Assembly (NCBI RefSeq): GCF_033807715.1
Contig: NC_084587.1
Span: 25,541,017-25,605,016, forward strand
Reading direction: 5' to 3'
DNA: 64,000 bases
From: Cololabis saira
Taxonomy: Eukaryota > Chordata > Actinopteri > Beloniformes > Belonidae
Shown: positions 1 to 10,839 of the stretch, in pieces
How positions within the stretch are numbered: the first letter of the stretch is position 1
Layout of the letters: each line of letters starts with the position of its first letter
Notes under the pieces: generated by a model
Databases searched by the model: none
What the model was told of the DNA's origin: nothing
What the model saw: only the letters and a program-made list of their open reading frames with translations
Program-made: the position numbers and the translations under genes

Positions 1-600
1 TCAAAGCAATATTGAAGGATACACATCTGCAGCAGGATATCTATGCGTTTGACTTATTGATTAATTCCAGACATGTCAAAACCATTGCATAGAGCATAAC
101 ATTAACACTCGTATGTATCAATGTACAAATAGATATACATATACATGCATGCATACATACACATTTTGAACGTATAAAGTCCCTTGTTAATAAATTCATA
201 TAAATAAATGTATTTATTTTAACTGGATGTACATAAAATAAATACATCTATTAAATAAATCTTTACCCAATGCGCACATAACTATCTACATGTCTATCTA
301 TCACCTATCTACATACATACCTATATACATGCACACGCATAACAATACACATAACATATAAATCCTGTTTAACATGTTTGAAAAAAGGGGAGGAAGAAGT
401 AAAACGTATTTAATCCTCCCCCTTGTCCAATATTCCATAATTACACTTGATATCCATCCGGTTTTCTGAGTCTTATGAATTTATAAAAAAAACAAACAAA
501 GATGCATATAAAGTAATGCAGAAAGTAATCTAATATTAGTTTAAAGTTAAATTTTAGCATTATAATGTTACATTTTAGCATTGTAAATTGATATTCAGAT
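1..600. other. AT-rich stretch, no gene seen
   Basis: AT-rich sequence with short degenerate runs of catacata/tatgta type around 115-370. No ORF with recognisable family features and no repeat boundary that I can define. Confidence 0.6.
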
Positions 601-624
601 AGACAGCCAACTAGTCATTTCACA

Positions 625-879
625 TGTCTTGACTTCCCTTGTTCCCATCTGTCCTGATCGTGTGCACCTATGTCTCATCAAGACGTACTTGTGTATATCT
701 TGTTTTGTCTTTCCCTTGCTCCCTGCTGGTCCGTACTGTTTCCACCCTCCATGTGTCCTGTTAGGTTTTTCTCTAAGCTCTTGTATTTTTGTTAACCCTG
801 CTCTGCGGTGCTTTTGGTTTGTTTTTACTTAATAAATCTGTCTCCTGCAATTGGGTCCTAAATCCACCATTCCGTGACA
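625..879 (+). mobile_element. LTR-like sequence (Ty3/gypsy-type, fish)
   Basis: The segment begins TGTCTTGAC and ends CCGTGACA, the TG...CA termini expected of an LTR. It is pyrimidine-rich and has an AATAAA signal at 831-836 about 45 bases before its end. Directly after it comes a short leader and an ATG at 896 starting MDPAG, which resembles the gag start of fish gypsy/sushi-like retrotransposons. No matching second LTR was found, so this is a 5' remnant. The family assignment is inference from layout. Confidence 0.5.
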
Positions 880-895
880 TTACAGATCAGCCAGC

Positions 896-1192
896 ATGGA
901 CCCAGCAGGAGAGTATATTACTCTTTGGGACTTATGCCGGAAGGCAGAGTGGACTCGGCGGCGGATGGAGGAAGAGCAATCCCCTTTCTGGGGAACACGC
1001 CTCACTCTAGGCAGGCCCAAAAGCCCCCTCATGTCCCCTTTCCAGGGGTGTTCCCGGATGCACCCCACCATGTCCTCTTTCCCGAGGAGGTCCCCGATGT
1101 GCCCCAGCCCCATCTCCATTCCTCTCACTGCGCCAAGCTGGCGCCCAGGACTCTGCTCACACCACAATTTACAAGATTTAAAATATAATTAA
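896..1192 (+). pseudogene. gag-like 5' fragment after the LTR
   Basis: A 98-codon frame begins 16 bases after the LTR-like end, at the place where a retrotransposon gag frame should start. The N-terminus (MDPAGEYITLWDLCRKAEW) has a plausible helical start. The remainder is proline- and serine-rich and has no zinc knuckle, protease or polymerase motif. Sequence after 1192 becomes AT-rich and unrelated, so the element is truncated. It could also be a chance frame; I rely on its position after the LTR more than on its sequence. Confidence 0.3.
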
Positions 1193-1589
1193 GTTTTCAA
1201 ATTCAAATTTAAAAGTACCAGTGTAGAAAAGAGTCAAAAAGAAATAATTAAAGACAAACAGGTATCACTTAAAAATAATTAACAAATCAGATGCAAGAAA
1301 TAAAGGTTGTAGCCCATTATGGTGAATTAATGAAATGCAGCAGTAAATAAAAAGGTTTTCAACTTTGATAGAGACCCGGCCCATTCATTTATGTCCTTTA
1401 TAATGGACATTTTGTTGACCTGTATTTGAAGTTACTCTATTTCTGTTTTGAAATAACGGTCATTTAATGAATGTCAACTGTAGTGGACACCGGGACCATT
1501 TTAATGTATTTAATTACTGCACATTGTTGCAGGAGAAAGAAGTGAAGCAGAGAGAATTCTATACTGGATAATAAAAGGGAGATTCAGAT

Positions 1590-1781
1590 TTGGAGCTTTC
1601 AGATGAGGAAAAGGTTGAGGAGTACCAGCCTGTGATTGGGGAAGATGATGATGAAGAAGGAGAGGAAGAAGATGCGGGAGAATCTGATGAGAAAGAGGCA
1701 GAGAGGGAGCAGGAAAGTCGTCGTGCTCTGTGGGCCAGGACTAACGTGTATGTTTTATTTAGTTTCAGACTAAAGTATTAA
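1590..1781 (+). other. short acidic ORF, possible exon of unknown origin
   Basis: A 63-codon frame, very rich in Glu and Asp (EDDDEEGEEEDAGESDEKEAE), sits downstream of a splice-acceptor-like tract (ttgttgcag, ending near 1532). Acidic N-termini like this occur in piggyBac-derived proteins and many nuclear proteins. The catalytic part of no such protein follows, so I cannot assign a function. It may be a lone exon of a decayed element or a chance purine-rich frame. Confidence 0.25.
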
Positions 1782-2520
1782 ATTTTATTATCATGTTAGA
1801 TTATAGTAGTAATTGTAGTATGTGTGAATGCTGTTAAATATATGCAAGTAACCTAAAAATATGCTTTTAAAGTTGGTAATTCTGGGAGTTTGTTATGCTC
1901 AATCTCTCTTTATAAATGTCATAATGAACCTGCAATTTAGTTTTCCGCCACGTCTGTTCAGCTTTTTGACACTCTCTTTTTTCAGTCCTCACCCGTGCAG
2001 CATTTGGAGAAATGCTGCATGGAGGTTTCGTTTTAGCCTTCGCCTTGGTGGGGGAAATCGTATCAATAATACTAATAATTTTACCACTGAATATATGTTC
2101 ATTAACTGAAGCTGTGTGGAGGTGAGGAGGAGTTGATCTGGATAAACATTTCTCGGGTATTTTCATGTATGTACCGTTTCTTGATCTCGGTCTGGAAGCT
2201 CCTTTGTACAGTTGGAAAGAGAACTCTGGCTGACCTCTTGTCATATTCTATAACAATTTGGATCTCTTGGCACACAGCACGTGTTTCCTCAGATTATGCA
2301 AAATCTAAATTGGAAAGATACTAAGTTTTTATGCTTTTTATTTTTTCCTGTGAAGCTGGGCTCAAGTCCAACCAAGAGACCAGAGAGTTTTGAGGATTCA
2401 ATATCCCATCTGCAAAGCTTACAGAAAGACTTTATCCAGCATTCTCTCTCTCTCTTTCGCTTGCTCGCTCGTGTCATGGATATTTATTTGTAGAAAAGGA
2501 GCAATGGTAAAACATGCATG
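1782..2520. other. intergenic, nothing recognised
   Basis: No coding pattern and no defined repeat seen in this stretch. Several overlapping short frames on both strands look like chance. Confidence 0.5.
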
Positions 2521-2645
2521 TTAAGTAAGTAAGTAAGTAAACTTTATTTGTACAGCGCCCTTCACAGACCATGGTCACAGAGCGCTTCACAGTTACAATA
2601 AAAACACAGTTAAAACATACATACAAATTTAAGTTTAAAAGGCCA
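2521..2645 (-). repeat. LINE-type 3' tail fragment with (GTAA)n
   Basis: Read on the minus strand this is '...gaagggcgctgtacaaataaag' followed by (TTAC)n at 2523-2541. It is the usual 3' end of a fish LINE or LINE-tailed SINE with its terminal microsatellite. No coding part is attached. Confidence 0.5.
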
Positions 2646-3276
2646 AGACAACACATTGACGATCATAACAGTTGTAATAAATAAATAATAAATGTTGGGG
2701 TGGACAGCCCACCGACCCGACGATCTGTAGGATTTTTCTCGTTTTTTTTTTCTCATTCTCATTTTTCTTCCGACAAAATGAGGGCCTTTTTGCCCCTCTA
2801 AATGTGCCCCAAAAGTCACCAAATTTTGCAAGCAAGCCAGGCCTGGTGAAAAAATTTGATATTTAATGGTTTGCATTAATGGGCGTGGCCTAATGGCTCA
2901 ACAGCGCCCCTAGAAAACTTTGTGCCTCAAGCCCCACAATACAGTCTGACGTACATGCACGAAAATTGGTACACACCTGTATCATGTCGCAACTTAAAGG
3001 GGACCTGTTATGAAAAACAAGTTTTTTCTTGCTTTAACATATATAAAGTGGTCTCCCCTCAGCCAGCAACCAAATTCTTCAGGGTCTTTACACCCCGCCC
3101 GGAGGATCCTTCCAGTGTCATGTGACTTCTACGAGCCATTCAAAATCTGCGCCTATCGTTACGTAGGTCGGCCTCCGCTGCTGAAACCACGCCCACAACT
3201 AACTCCGCCGGCCGGAGCTTCAGCCATTGTTTGGAAGCGGTGAATCGTGTGGCTGTTTCAACGAGGGACAGTAAAA

Positions 3277-3353
3277 ATGAGGTTTTGCATCGACACTTAC
3301 CCTCATAAAAGGATCAGTACCAACCGGACCCGGCAACTGCACACGAGTCAGTG
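3277..3353 (+). other. short leader frame with splice donor inside the TTAA element
   Basis: An ATG at 3277 opens a frame beginning MRFCIDTYPHKR and running to a strong donor (cagtg|gtaagtg, gt at 3354). The second copy of the element (ATG at 11657-11659 on the minus strand, donor near 11577-11578) keeps the ATG, the same first residues MRFCID.YPHKRI and the donor. This suggests a first exon of the ancestral autonomous element or a captured host exon. No downstream exon is recognised. Confidence 0.4.
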
Positions 3354-3711
3354 GTAAGTGACGTTCATTTTTTATGTTATTTATATTTGTTTACAAGTAT
3401 GATCTTTGCATGGGCTAAGTATTTACCTTAGCTCCGGTGTTACTCCGTGTTGCGGAGCTCTATTAGTACCGTAATACATTTTTCTTCTGTTTATGGTTTC
3501 AGATAATAGTGCATAAATGTTATTTATATACAACTTATGTTTTTGTTTTTTTTTAACAATAAAATTGCCATTTGTGAAAATTCAGTGTTGTGATTTCTTT
3601 ACAGTTAACATGATTAATTTGTCTTGTAACATAAGAAATGAAATGATGAGGAATCGGAGTAAATAACTGTGGTGTACCTGTTTAGAATTCAATTAAATCC
3701 CGGTCAGGTAA

Positions 3712-3808
3712 CTAAAGGCTAATTTATGGTTCCGCGTTACACCAACGCAGAGCCAACGGCGTAGGGTACGCGTCGATTTAACGCAGAACCGTAAATCAGG
3801 CTTTAAGA
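3712..3808. repeat. foldback MITE, inside TTAA copy 1
   Basis: Palindromic unit starting AAAGGCTAATTTATGG and ending CCGTAAATCAGGCTTTA, with the inner arms 'ccgcgttacaccaacgcag' and 'ttaacgcagaacc'. It belongs to a foldback family also seen at 6888-7029, 11300-11375, 20701-20793, 31337-31430, 32782-33242 and 44155-44190. The same unit sits at the same place in TTAA copy 2, so it predates the spread of these copies. Confidence 0.75.
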
Positions 3809-4509
3809 TCAGTTTACACCGTGTCATGAATGCATTCGAGCGTCCGACTATCGCGTCGAGCTGCGTGACATCGGGGCGCTCTCTGTCCACACTGAAACCG
3901 TTAAACTCGTGGCCAGTTAGGACAGTCCAATAGAAAATAAAGCAATGGAATTGATTTTGTCACTGAAGTTCGATCGCATCGCATGGGACACGCTTTGTGT
4001 ACGCAGCCGCTGCTCTTCAGCCCAGAGAGAGGCTTTGTGCCCTCCCCTGCTACACGTCATTCAGGCAGCCAATCAGCACAGAGCCTCATTATCATAGCCT
4101 CCCCTACCCTCAGAATCACTCACAGAAAAGGAGGTTAGATGCGGTAAAACTAGATGCATGGCCCACAGGCTGAATTTCTGATTTATGTAGAAAAAACAAG
4201 CTTTTGATTGTTTTTAAGACATTCAAGGCCTGTTTAAAATATACATTAAATGCCATAATAGGTCCCCTTTAAAGAAAAGTCTCTTGGTGCCATGGCCGAA
4301 ACCAAACAGGAAGTCGGCCATTTTGAATTAATCGTGTAATTTTGGCGCAATTTATGCCATTCCTTCGGCAGTTAATGCGGCCCAAACCGTAATGTACACC
4401 CAGGTGTGTTATACATCAAAATGTGCGTCTCCATCCTGCGACGACACGCATTACTTTTCTCTTCCAAAAGTGTTACCGTGGCGACGATAGACGCCAAAAA
4501 GCACCCCCC

Positions 4510-4865
4510 CCTCTGTTGGTCCATATTTGATAGTCCCTATTTTCTGCCATAACTTTTGATTGGTTAGACATAAAGAGTCGTGGGTGGTGTCATCGGACTC
4601 GGTTTTGAGTCTTTGAACATAATTGATGCAAATTAGCCCCGCCCCTTCTTCTGATTGGTCGATATTTGATAGATCCTATTTTCTGCCATAACTTTTGAAT
4701 GGTTTGACATAAAGAGTCGTGGGTGGTGTCATCTGACTCGGTTTTGAGTACTTGACCTACATTGGCATGAATTAGCCCCGGCCCTTTCTTCTGATTGGTC
4801 AATATTTGATAGTCCCTATTTTCCGCCATAACTTTTGAATGGTTTGACATAAAGAGTGGCTTACG
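4510..4865. repeat. tandem array, about 140-bp unit, about 2.5 copies
   Basis: The unit containing 'ccataacttttgaatggttt', 'gacataaagagtcgtgggtg' and 'ttagccccgcccctt' recurs at about 4511, 4649 and 4789, a period near 140 bases. It is part of the interspersed repeat; the other two copies of that repeat carry related units. Confidence 0.75.
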
Positions 4866-4942
4866 TGCAAAATTTGGTGACTTTTGGGGCACGTTTAGGG
4901 GGGCCAAAAGGCCCTTCTTTCGTCAGAAGAAAAAAAGAATAA

Positions 4943-5802
4943 TTAAAGCTGCAAGCAGCGATGAACGGGCCCTCGCACTCATGGCAACCGCCCCCCATAA
5001 GCATATCAGAAATTACACCACCCACGACTTTCTATGTCAAACCATGCAAAAGTTATGGCAGAAAATAGGAACTATGAAATATCGACCAAGCAGAAGAAGG
5101 GGCGGGGCTAATTTGCACCAATCATGGTCAAGGACTCAAAACCATGTCCGATGACACCACCCACGAGTCTTTATTTCAAACCATTCAAAAGTTATTGCAG
5201 GAAATCGGAAGTATCACATTGGGTGGGGCCCCCCCTGCCCCCCCTAAAACCGGCCTCGCTTACAGGTGAATGAGACATGGGGTAGTTTTGCTGTAAATGT
5301 GCTGTCCAAAATGTTTAATAATCGTATGTGCGTTCGTGTTTGTGGGGGTGTGGCTTTGGACTGAGCGCTCGTGGGTGGGGGCGGGGGGGCGGGGCTTAGA
5401 GGAAGCGCCACTTTCAAATCTTGCTAGCTCTAGGAAGTTGCATAGAAAAGCTTTAATTCAAAATGGCCGACTTCCTGTTTGGTTTCGGTCATGGCGCCAA
5501 AAGAGACTTTTCTTTAAGTTGCGACATGATACAGGTGTGTACCGATTTTTGTGCATGTACCTCAAACCATATTGTGGGGCTTGAGTCACAAAGTTTTCTA
5601 GGGGGCGCTGTTGAGCCATTTTGCCAAGCCCATTAATGCAAACCATTAAATATCACATTTTCGCCAGGCCTGGCTTGCGTGCAAAATTTGGTGACTTTTG
5701 GGGCACGTTTACGGGGGTAAAAAGCCTGTCCTTTCGTCAGAATAAGAATAAAGAATTCCTACAGATACAATAGGGCCTTCGCACTGTAAGTGCTTGGGCC
5801 CT
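4943..5802 (-). repeat. interspersed repeat, copy B, inverted
   Basis: Runs from 'ttaaagctgcaagcagcgat' at its left to 'gtaagtgcttgggccctaa' at its right, the exact reverse of copy C (18758-19672). It keeps the unoccupied TTAA at 5514-5517 where copy A carries the TTAA element. No coding capacity seen. Confidence 0.7.
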
Positions 5803-6519
5803 AATAAACATACACATTGCCTGAGAATACGACTAAATGCTACCAGATTTTTGAAACTTGTAAAGCCACATATGAAACCATCTTGATGGACTCTCCATTT
5901 TACCGGTCTGTTTTCGGGTTTTTTAAAGCATTAAAATTATTATTTATATTAGAACTAGACCGTATTTCTTTATTGATGAGATGTAAAGAAAAATAAGGGT
6001 GATTTCAGTCGTCTCATGACACACTTCGGTAAGATTTCAATTTTACTAACTGACTTCATTCTGTTGATCGTGACTGAACCCACCTTGTGGTAGGCAGATG
6101 ATTCATCTAATCACCTGCCAAATGTTTGAGTGCCTGGCATTTTCCAAGCACTTTTCTATGACAGCTTTCCAGATGGTTGCAGGCAACAAACCATCTGTCG
6201 TGTCAGGTTGTAAAATATTGACAGTAAGAGTGAACTGAGCACTGCTATGTTTGTGGTATTGTATAACATTGTGAAATTTCTTTGCAAAAGCATGGGGAAT
6301 TAAGTTATTAATTAACAATATATGATTTGTTTAAACTGATTTGTTTAAAAAGCATACATATTTGAAGCAACAACAGTCATATATTGACAACATCTCCTTT
6401 ACAGTCTCCAAGCCTCTGTGATCCTGGATGACAGCAGGCATAAGCAGGTACTGGCATTTTTTTAATATATATTCTTGTTATTTAAAATTGTCGTAAACAC
6501 TTTTATAATAGTTGTTCTG
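5803..6519. other. intergenic, nothing recognised
   Basis: AT-rich sequence without a recognisable gene or repeat boundary; it separates the interspersed repeat from the Harbinger transposon. Confidence 0.5.
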
Positions 6520-6773
6520 GGGGGTATTCCAAGACGGAGGTTTAACAAACACTGAGTTAAAGTCTCATCTTGAGGTTATTTGAAACCATGACGACTAAAC
6601 CCGCTCAGTTGGTTCCAACACACCGGTTATGAATTAACTCAACTAACCCAGAGTTGGCTAACCCAGAGTTGTGCGCGTTCCCGGTGAATCTATAAAGACA
6701 TCATCTATCGAGGGGTCGAAAAATCGAAGAACGAAGAGCAACTTATATTTTATACTTCACATATTTCACAGAA

Positions 6774-8250
6774 ATGGAGCAGCAAGTCCTCCTCGAGGCG
6801 TACGAGGAGGAGAGGGCAGTGATTACAAAAAAAAGTAACACTAATAAAAATCTGCCAAAGCACGTGATATAGCTTGGCAGAGAATTAAGCCTGAATTATG
6901 GTTCTGCGTTAAATCAACGCAGACCTTACGGCATAGGGTACGCAGCGACGCGCGCCGTACGGTGCACCTCACCGCGTACCCTATGCCGTAGGCTCTGCGT
7001 TGGTGTAACGCGGAACCATAAATCAGCCTTTACTGTTCGCGTCAATGCGTAACTTTAGGCCATTATGTGAATTTTATATTAAATTAAATAGCTCGGGGAA
7101 ACTGGCTTCACATCCTGTTTTCTTATTAATATTATGCTTTCTAATACAGACTACTTGTCACTGAATTATTTATTTATTAGATGTAACCCCGGTGGGCAGA
7201 AGAGAACCTGGAAACAGGTCAAAATGAAATATAAAAACATTGTCCAAATTGGTAAGTATTTTTTTTCGGATATCATGTCTCCCATATGGACCTTTTATTG
7301 TCATGCTCCAACAAGATGTATCTATTTTAAAGCTAATAAGAAAACTGCAGAGGCGAGAAGGACTGGCGCGGGGATAACTGAGCCCCTCACCCCTGTCGAG
7401 GAGCGGGCAGTATCAGTGAATCGTGGCCGGCCGATGATGGAGGGGATTCCTGGGAGGACGTCATCAGAGCCGGCCACCTCCCAGGAGGAGCACACCCCTC
7501 TTGTCCAATGTATTTTTCCTAATTACGCCTAATAGTCAGCCCTTCATGTATCCAGTATGACCTATTGCTGTTTCTTAAGCTTATTTAATATTAAATATTC
7601 AATTGGAATATTCAATTATTATAATTATTATCTTTTTAATTACCATATTGTATTAAAAAAACTCCTTGTGTGTTAAGTGTTGCTTTTACGCGAAAATGAC
7701 CAAGGTGGAGTACTGCTGCTGGTGGAGCAGCCACCACCCATAGATGCTGATACTGCTGCTGTAAGTCCTTATTTCATAGTCAGTGTATTAGGCTATTAAT
7801 TAAGCCCACAGCCAGTAGCCTATTTTGTTTTCTATAGGAGGATGATGAACAAACACTCTCGGCCATAGAGGAGCCACCAACACTCTCTATAGAGGTAAAG
7901 CCTTTGCCGTGATCAATTTCAAATTATTCAACCTACAGTTCAGTGTTCACTTAAGTTAAGTGAATATGTACTTCAGACTGATAACGAGGCAGATGCTGAG
8001 GAGCCTGCTACAAGCTCCAATCAATACAACATATAAGAAATAATCATAGTTTATGCGTAAATGGGCCAAACTCCATCAAATGATGTCGGCAAAGGAACTG
8101 TACAGGGTCCACCTGCAGCGCCAGATAGGCAAGGCTGATCTGGAGATGGAATAATTCAAACTTAAAATTGAGGTAAAGAAATTATGTGCAGAACAACCTG
8201 TCAGTGATTCCATTATTGTATCTTTAATACAATGTTTCTCTTTTCAGGCA
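6774..8250 (+). pseudogene. Harbinger Myb/SANT-like protein, decayed
   Basis: Starts with the ATG at 6774 (MEQQVLLEAYEEERAVITKK). A frameshift follows before the conserved ARDIAWQRI segment near 6852-6884, where a foldback has inserted. After the insertion the frame resumes VRVNA next to a donor-like gtaac. The next exon (about 7180-7250) encodes NPGGQKRTWKQVKMKYKNIV, the SANT recognition-helix region. Later pieces include acidic, Glu-rich linkers (7830-7895) and SAKELYRVHLQRQIGKADLE near 8088-8145, matching the C-terminal part of this protein in fish Harbingers. In the family it binds the element ends and assists the transposase. Stops and frameshifts make it non-functional. Confidence 0.75.
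6888..7029. mobile_element. foldback MITE with TTA duplication
   Basis: Inverted repeat AGCCTGAATTATGGTTCTGC / ending GGAACCATAAATCAGCCT, flanked by TTA at 6885-6887 and 7030-7032. It sits inside the SANT exon of the Harbinger; removing it and one TTA rejoins the coding sense (...RI-T-VRVNA...). A 3-base TTA duplication suggests a Tourist/PIF-Harbinger-type MITE. Confidence 0.85.
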
Positions 8251-8331
8251 ATGAAGCAAACAGTGGGCAAATTAATTGAAAAAATAAAAAATAAAAACAA
8301 AAAAAGTGAAAACTCTGTCAACTGTATTTTA

Positions 8332-8708
8332 TTAATTGAAATGATTGAGACAGATTTGCTCATGCACTCTGTGACCATCTGCCATGTCAACCTGCTGCTG
8401 AAAGGGAGGAGCCGGTACCGGCTCCTCAATGACTGGAGTCAATTCATTGCGCAATGTGGCAATGTTGTGCAATATGGCACATGCAACAATTATATCACAG
8501 GCCCTGTCTGGGCAGACCCTCAGCCTGCGCAAGCACTGAAACCTCTCCTTGAGAATCCCAAAAGTCCTCTCAATTTTTACCCGGGTTCTGCTGTGAGCCA
8601 CGTTGAAGCGTGTTTGCGCTCCAGCATCCAGATCTATGTATGGGGTAATGAGCGTGGGGAGGCACGTATGTCCTCTATCCCCGTGGAGATAGCCATCAAA
8701 TTCTCCTG
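8332..8708 (-). pseudogene. Harbinger DDE transposase, C-terminal exon
   Basis: On the minus strand an exon begins after a good acceptor (caattgcag, near 8709) and reads EFDGYLHGDRGHTCLPTL, then RFNVAHSRTRVKIERTFGIL, then RLRVCPDRACDIIVACAILH. These match the C-terminal third of the HARBI1/PIF transposase family (DDE_Tnp_4): the second catalytic Asp in GDRG and the catalytic Glu in KIERTFG are both kept. The family cuts and pastes its own element using the three acidic residues. The N-terminal exon lies at 10840-10990, now 2 kb away because an L2 element has landed between them. The middle of the protein, with the first catalytic Asp, was not found. Confidence 0.85.
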
Positions 8709-8932
8709 CAATTGCACATATAACACAAAGTTAGACACATGAATATTCGCAAAACTGATCAATATAATATTAGTAATATAACGTACTCTGTAGACACTTC
8801 GTGCTCAAATAGATAATTTAAGGCAACTGTAAGTGTAATTTTTATTTTATATAAACTTAAAACATTTAAAAATATCACTAAAATATTTTTGGGTAACCAG
8901 TTACAAAAAATTTTTGAGTTCTGTGAACTTGT

Positions 8933-10838
8933 CTAATACAACAAAAGTTGTCTCTAGACGCTTTCCAGAGACCCAGAACATGACCCCCGAGCAATTATTA
9001 CATAAACAATGGCAGGTAAAAATTCCCCTAGTGGGAGAAAAACCTTAAGCCAAACAGTGGCAAGGAAAAACTCCCCTTTAGGAGGGAAGAAACCTTGAGC
9101 AGGACCAGGCTCATAAGGGGGGACCCTCCTGCCGAGGGCCAGACTGGGGGTCGGGGACGTCAACAGCACAGCAGGCAGGTGGAAGCAGCAATGGGATGAC
9201 CAGGGGTGGGGACCGCAGGCAGGTGGAAGCAGCAACGGGATGACCGGGGGTGGGGACCGCAGGCCAGCATGCAGCTCCTGAAGCTCCGGCCCAATCAGCA
9301 AGTTCCAGGTTGGGGTGCAGGGTCGGGGAAAGGTTGAGAAGGGGCAGGGCCAGGGAGAGGAGTCTTGAGGGACAAACCTTCTCCCCTGCCCAAAAGGGGC
9401 CATTACCCTGCCCCTCTCACTCCCACACTACAGGTTCCGGTGTTGTGCATTCAGAGATGCTCTTCGCACCGGCAGAGGATGCTGCACCATGTACAAAAGA
9501 GAAAAAAGAGAAGAAAAGGGGGGGGGCAGCACAAGAAACTACAGGAGTGACTCTAACACACTAGAGTTTACATTACCTAGAGATTCACCAACACCAGCTA
9601 GAGGTTTACTAAACACTAACTATAGGCTTTACTAAACAGAAAGGTTTTAAGTTTAGTTTTAAAGGTGGAGGTGGTGTCAGCCTCCTTAACCCAGAAGTTG
9701 GTTCCATAGTAATGGTGCCTGATAGCAGAACGCCCGCCCTCCAAATCTATAATTGGATACTCTAGGAACTACGAGTAAACCTGCACTCGAGAACGGAGGG
9801 CTCTGACAGGAACATAAGGCACTATCAGGTCTTGCAAATAATGCGGAGCTAAGCCGTTTTGGGCTTTATACGCAAGTAATAAAATTTTAAATTGGATTCT
9901 GAATTTTACGGGTAACCAATGGAGCGACGCTAACACTGGAGAGATGTGGTCTCTCCTGCTGATTCCTGTCAGCACTCAGGCTGCTGCATTTTGGATCAGC
10001 TGGAGCCTATTCAGCAAATTACTTGGACATCCTGCTAATAACACATTACAGTAATCTAGTCTAGAAGATACAAATGCATGAACTAGTTTTTCTGCATCAC
10101 TCTGCGAGAGGATTCTCCTAATCTTTGCAATATTACGGAGATGGAAAAATGCTATTTTACAAACCTGATTAACATATGGTTTAAACGACAAATCCTGATT
10201 GAAAACAACACCAAAGTTTCTCACAGTTGCACTGGAAGCCATTGCAACACCATCTAATCCCTTCCTAAAATGCTCTGGCTCTGTTTTATCTGAATTTAGA
10301 AGCAAGAAATTTCTGGACATCCAGTCCTTGATGTCCCTAAGACATGCCTGAAGTTTAACTAACGGTACTGTTTCATCCGGCTTCATAGACAAATAGAGCT
10401 GCGTATCATCAGCATAACAATGAAGCTGTATGCCGTGATTCTGGATTGTACTTCCCAATGGCTGCATGTATAAACTGAACAAGATTGGCCCTAGCACTGA
10501 ACCCTGTGGAACACCATCTGTTATCACCATAACAGACCCTTGACTGTTCTGAAGAAACTTCATGTACATGAACAAACTGGAACCTGTCAGATAGATATGA
10601 TTTAAACCAACGTAGAGCTGTCCCTTTAATCCCAACAACATGCTCTAACCTGTGCAGTAAAATGCCATGATCTACAGTGTCAAAAGCAGCACTGAGGTCC
10701 AGTAGAACCAGTATGGACACTAATCCCTTATCTGAGGCCATAAGAAGGTCATTCGTGACTCGAACCAGTGCTGTCTCTGTGCTATGATGCATTCTGAACC
10801 CTGACTGAAAGACTTCAAACAGATCATTTCTATGGATG
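8933..10838 (-). mobile_element. L2-type LINE, 5'-truncated
   Basis: On the minus strand the element starts inside its reverse transcriptase (NDLFEVFQSGFRMHHSTET near 10830) and runs through RT and C-terminal domains into a long 3' region (about 9570-8940). That 3' region includes 'aaaactcccctttagg' on the plus strand and ends with the 'gtctctagacgctttccaga' block. The same 3' block occurs alone at about 33480-33760 and, inverted, at 46790-46995. It has inserted between transposase exons of the Harbinger. 5' truncation is usual for LINE integration. Confidence 0.85.
9769..10830 (-). pseudogene. L2 reverse transcriptase, broken
   Basis: RT motifs on the minus strand in order: LDLSAAFDTVDHGILLHRLE (motif A, catalytic Asp kept), FKSYLSDR, then after a frameshift near 10570 GVPQGSVLGPILFSLYMQPL (motif B) and LHCYADDTQLYLSM (motif C with the YADD box). 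The C-terminal part reads SRLDYCNVLLAGCP, then, after a stop near 9976, RRDHISPVLASLHWLPVKFR. These are hallmark sequences of the L2 branch of non-LTR retrotransposons. At least one frameshift and one stop interrupt it, and the endonuclease domain is missing by truncation, so this copy is dead. The enzyme would copy LINE RNA onto nicked chromosomal DNA. Confidence 0.85.
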
Positions 10839-10839
10839 G

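Larger units (their letters stand above)
2998..4268. mobile_element. TTAA-site DNA element, copy 1 (piggyBac-like by target)
   Basis: Termini are AGGGGACCTGTTATG on the left and CATAATAGGTCCCCT on the right, forming an inverted repeat. The element is flanked by TTAA at 2994-2997 and 4269-4272. Two related sequences in the window keep a single TTAA at the same place (5514-5517 inverted, 19055-19058), so the insertion and duplication are directly demonstrated. No transposase is encoded. Related copies are at 11022-11977 (inverted) and 61808-63588. TTAA duplication is the hallmark of piggyBac, but the terminal bases are not the usual piggyBac ones, so the superfamily is inferred. Confidence 0.85.
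2715..4940. repeat. interspersed repeat, copy A (interrupted)
   Basis: This repeat is also present at 4943-5802 (inverted) and 18758-19672. Shared landmarks include 'cgacaaaatgagggcctttttg', 'gggcgtggc..aatggctcaacagcgcccc' and 'ggccgaaacc.aacaggaagt'. Copy A is split by a TTAA element at 2998-4268 and ends with a tandem array and an inverted piece of its own left end (near 4855-4930). I see no coding capacity. It is a non-autonomous dispersed repeat; the superfamily is not clear to me. Confidence 0.7.

Noticed and set aside
4510..4865. Possible CRISPR-like direct repeats
   Set aside because: The unit is about 140 bp with no spacer pattern, and the sequence is a vertebrate dispersed repeat.
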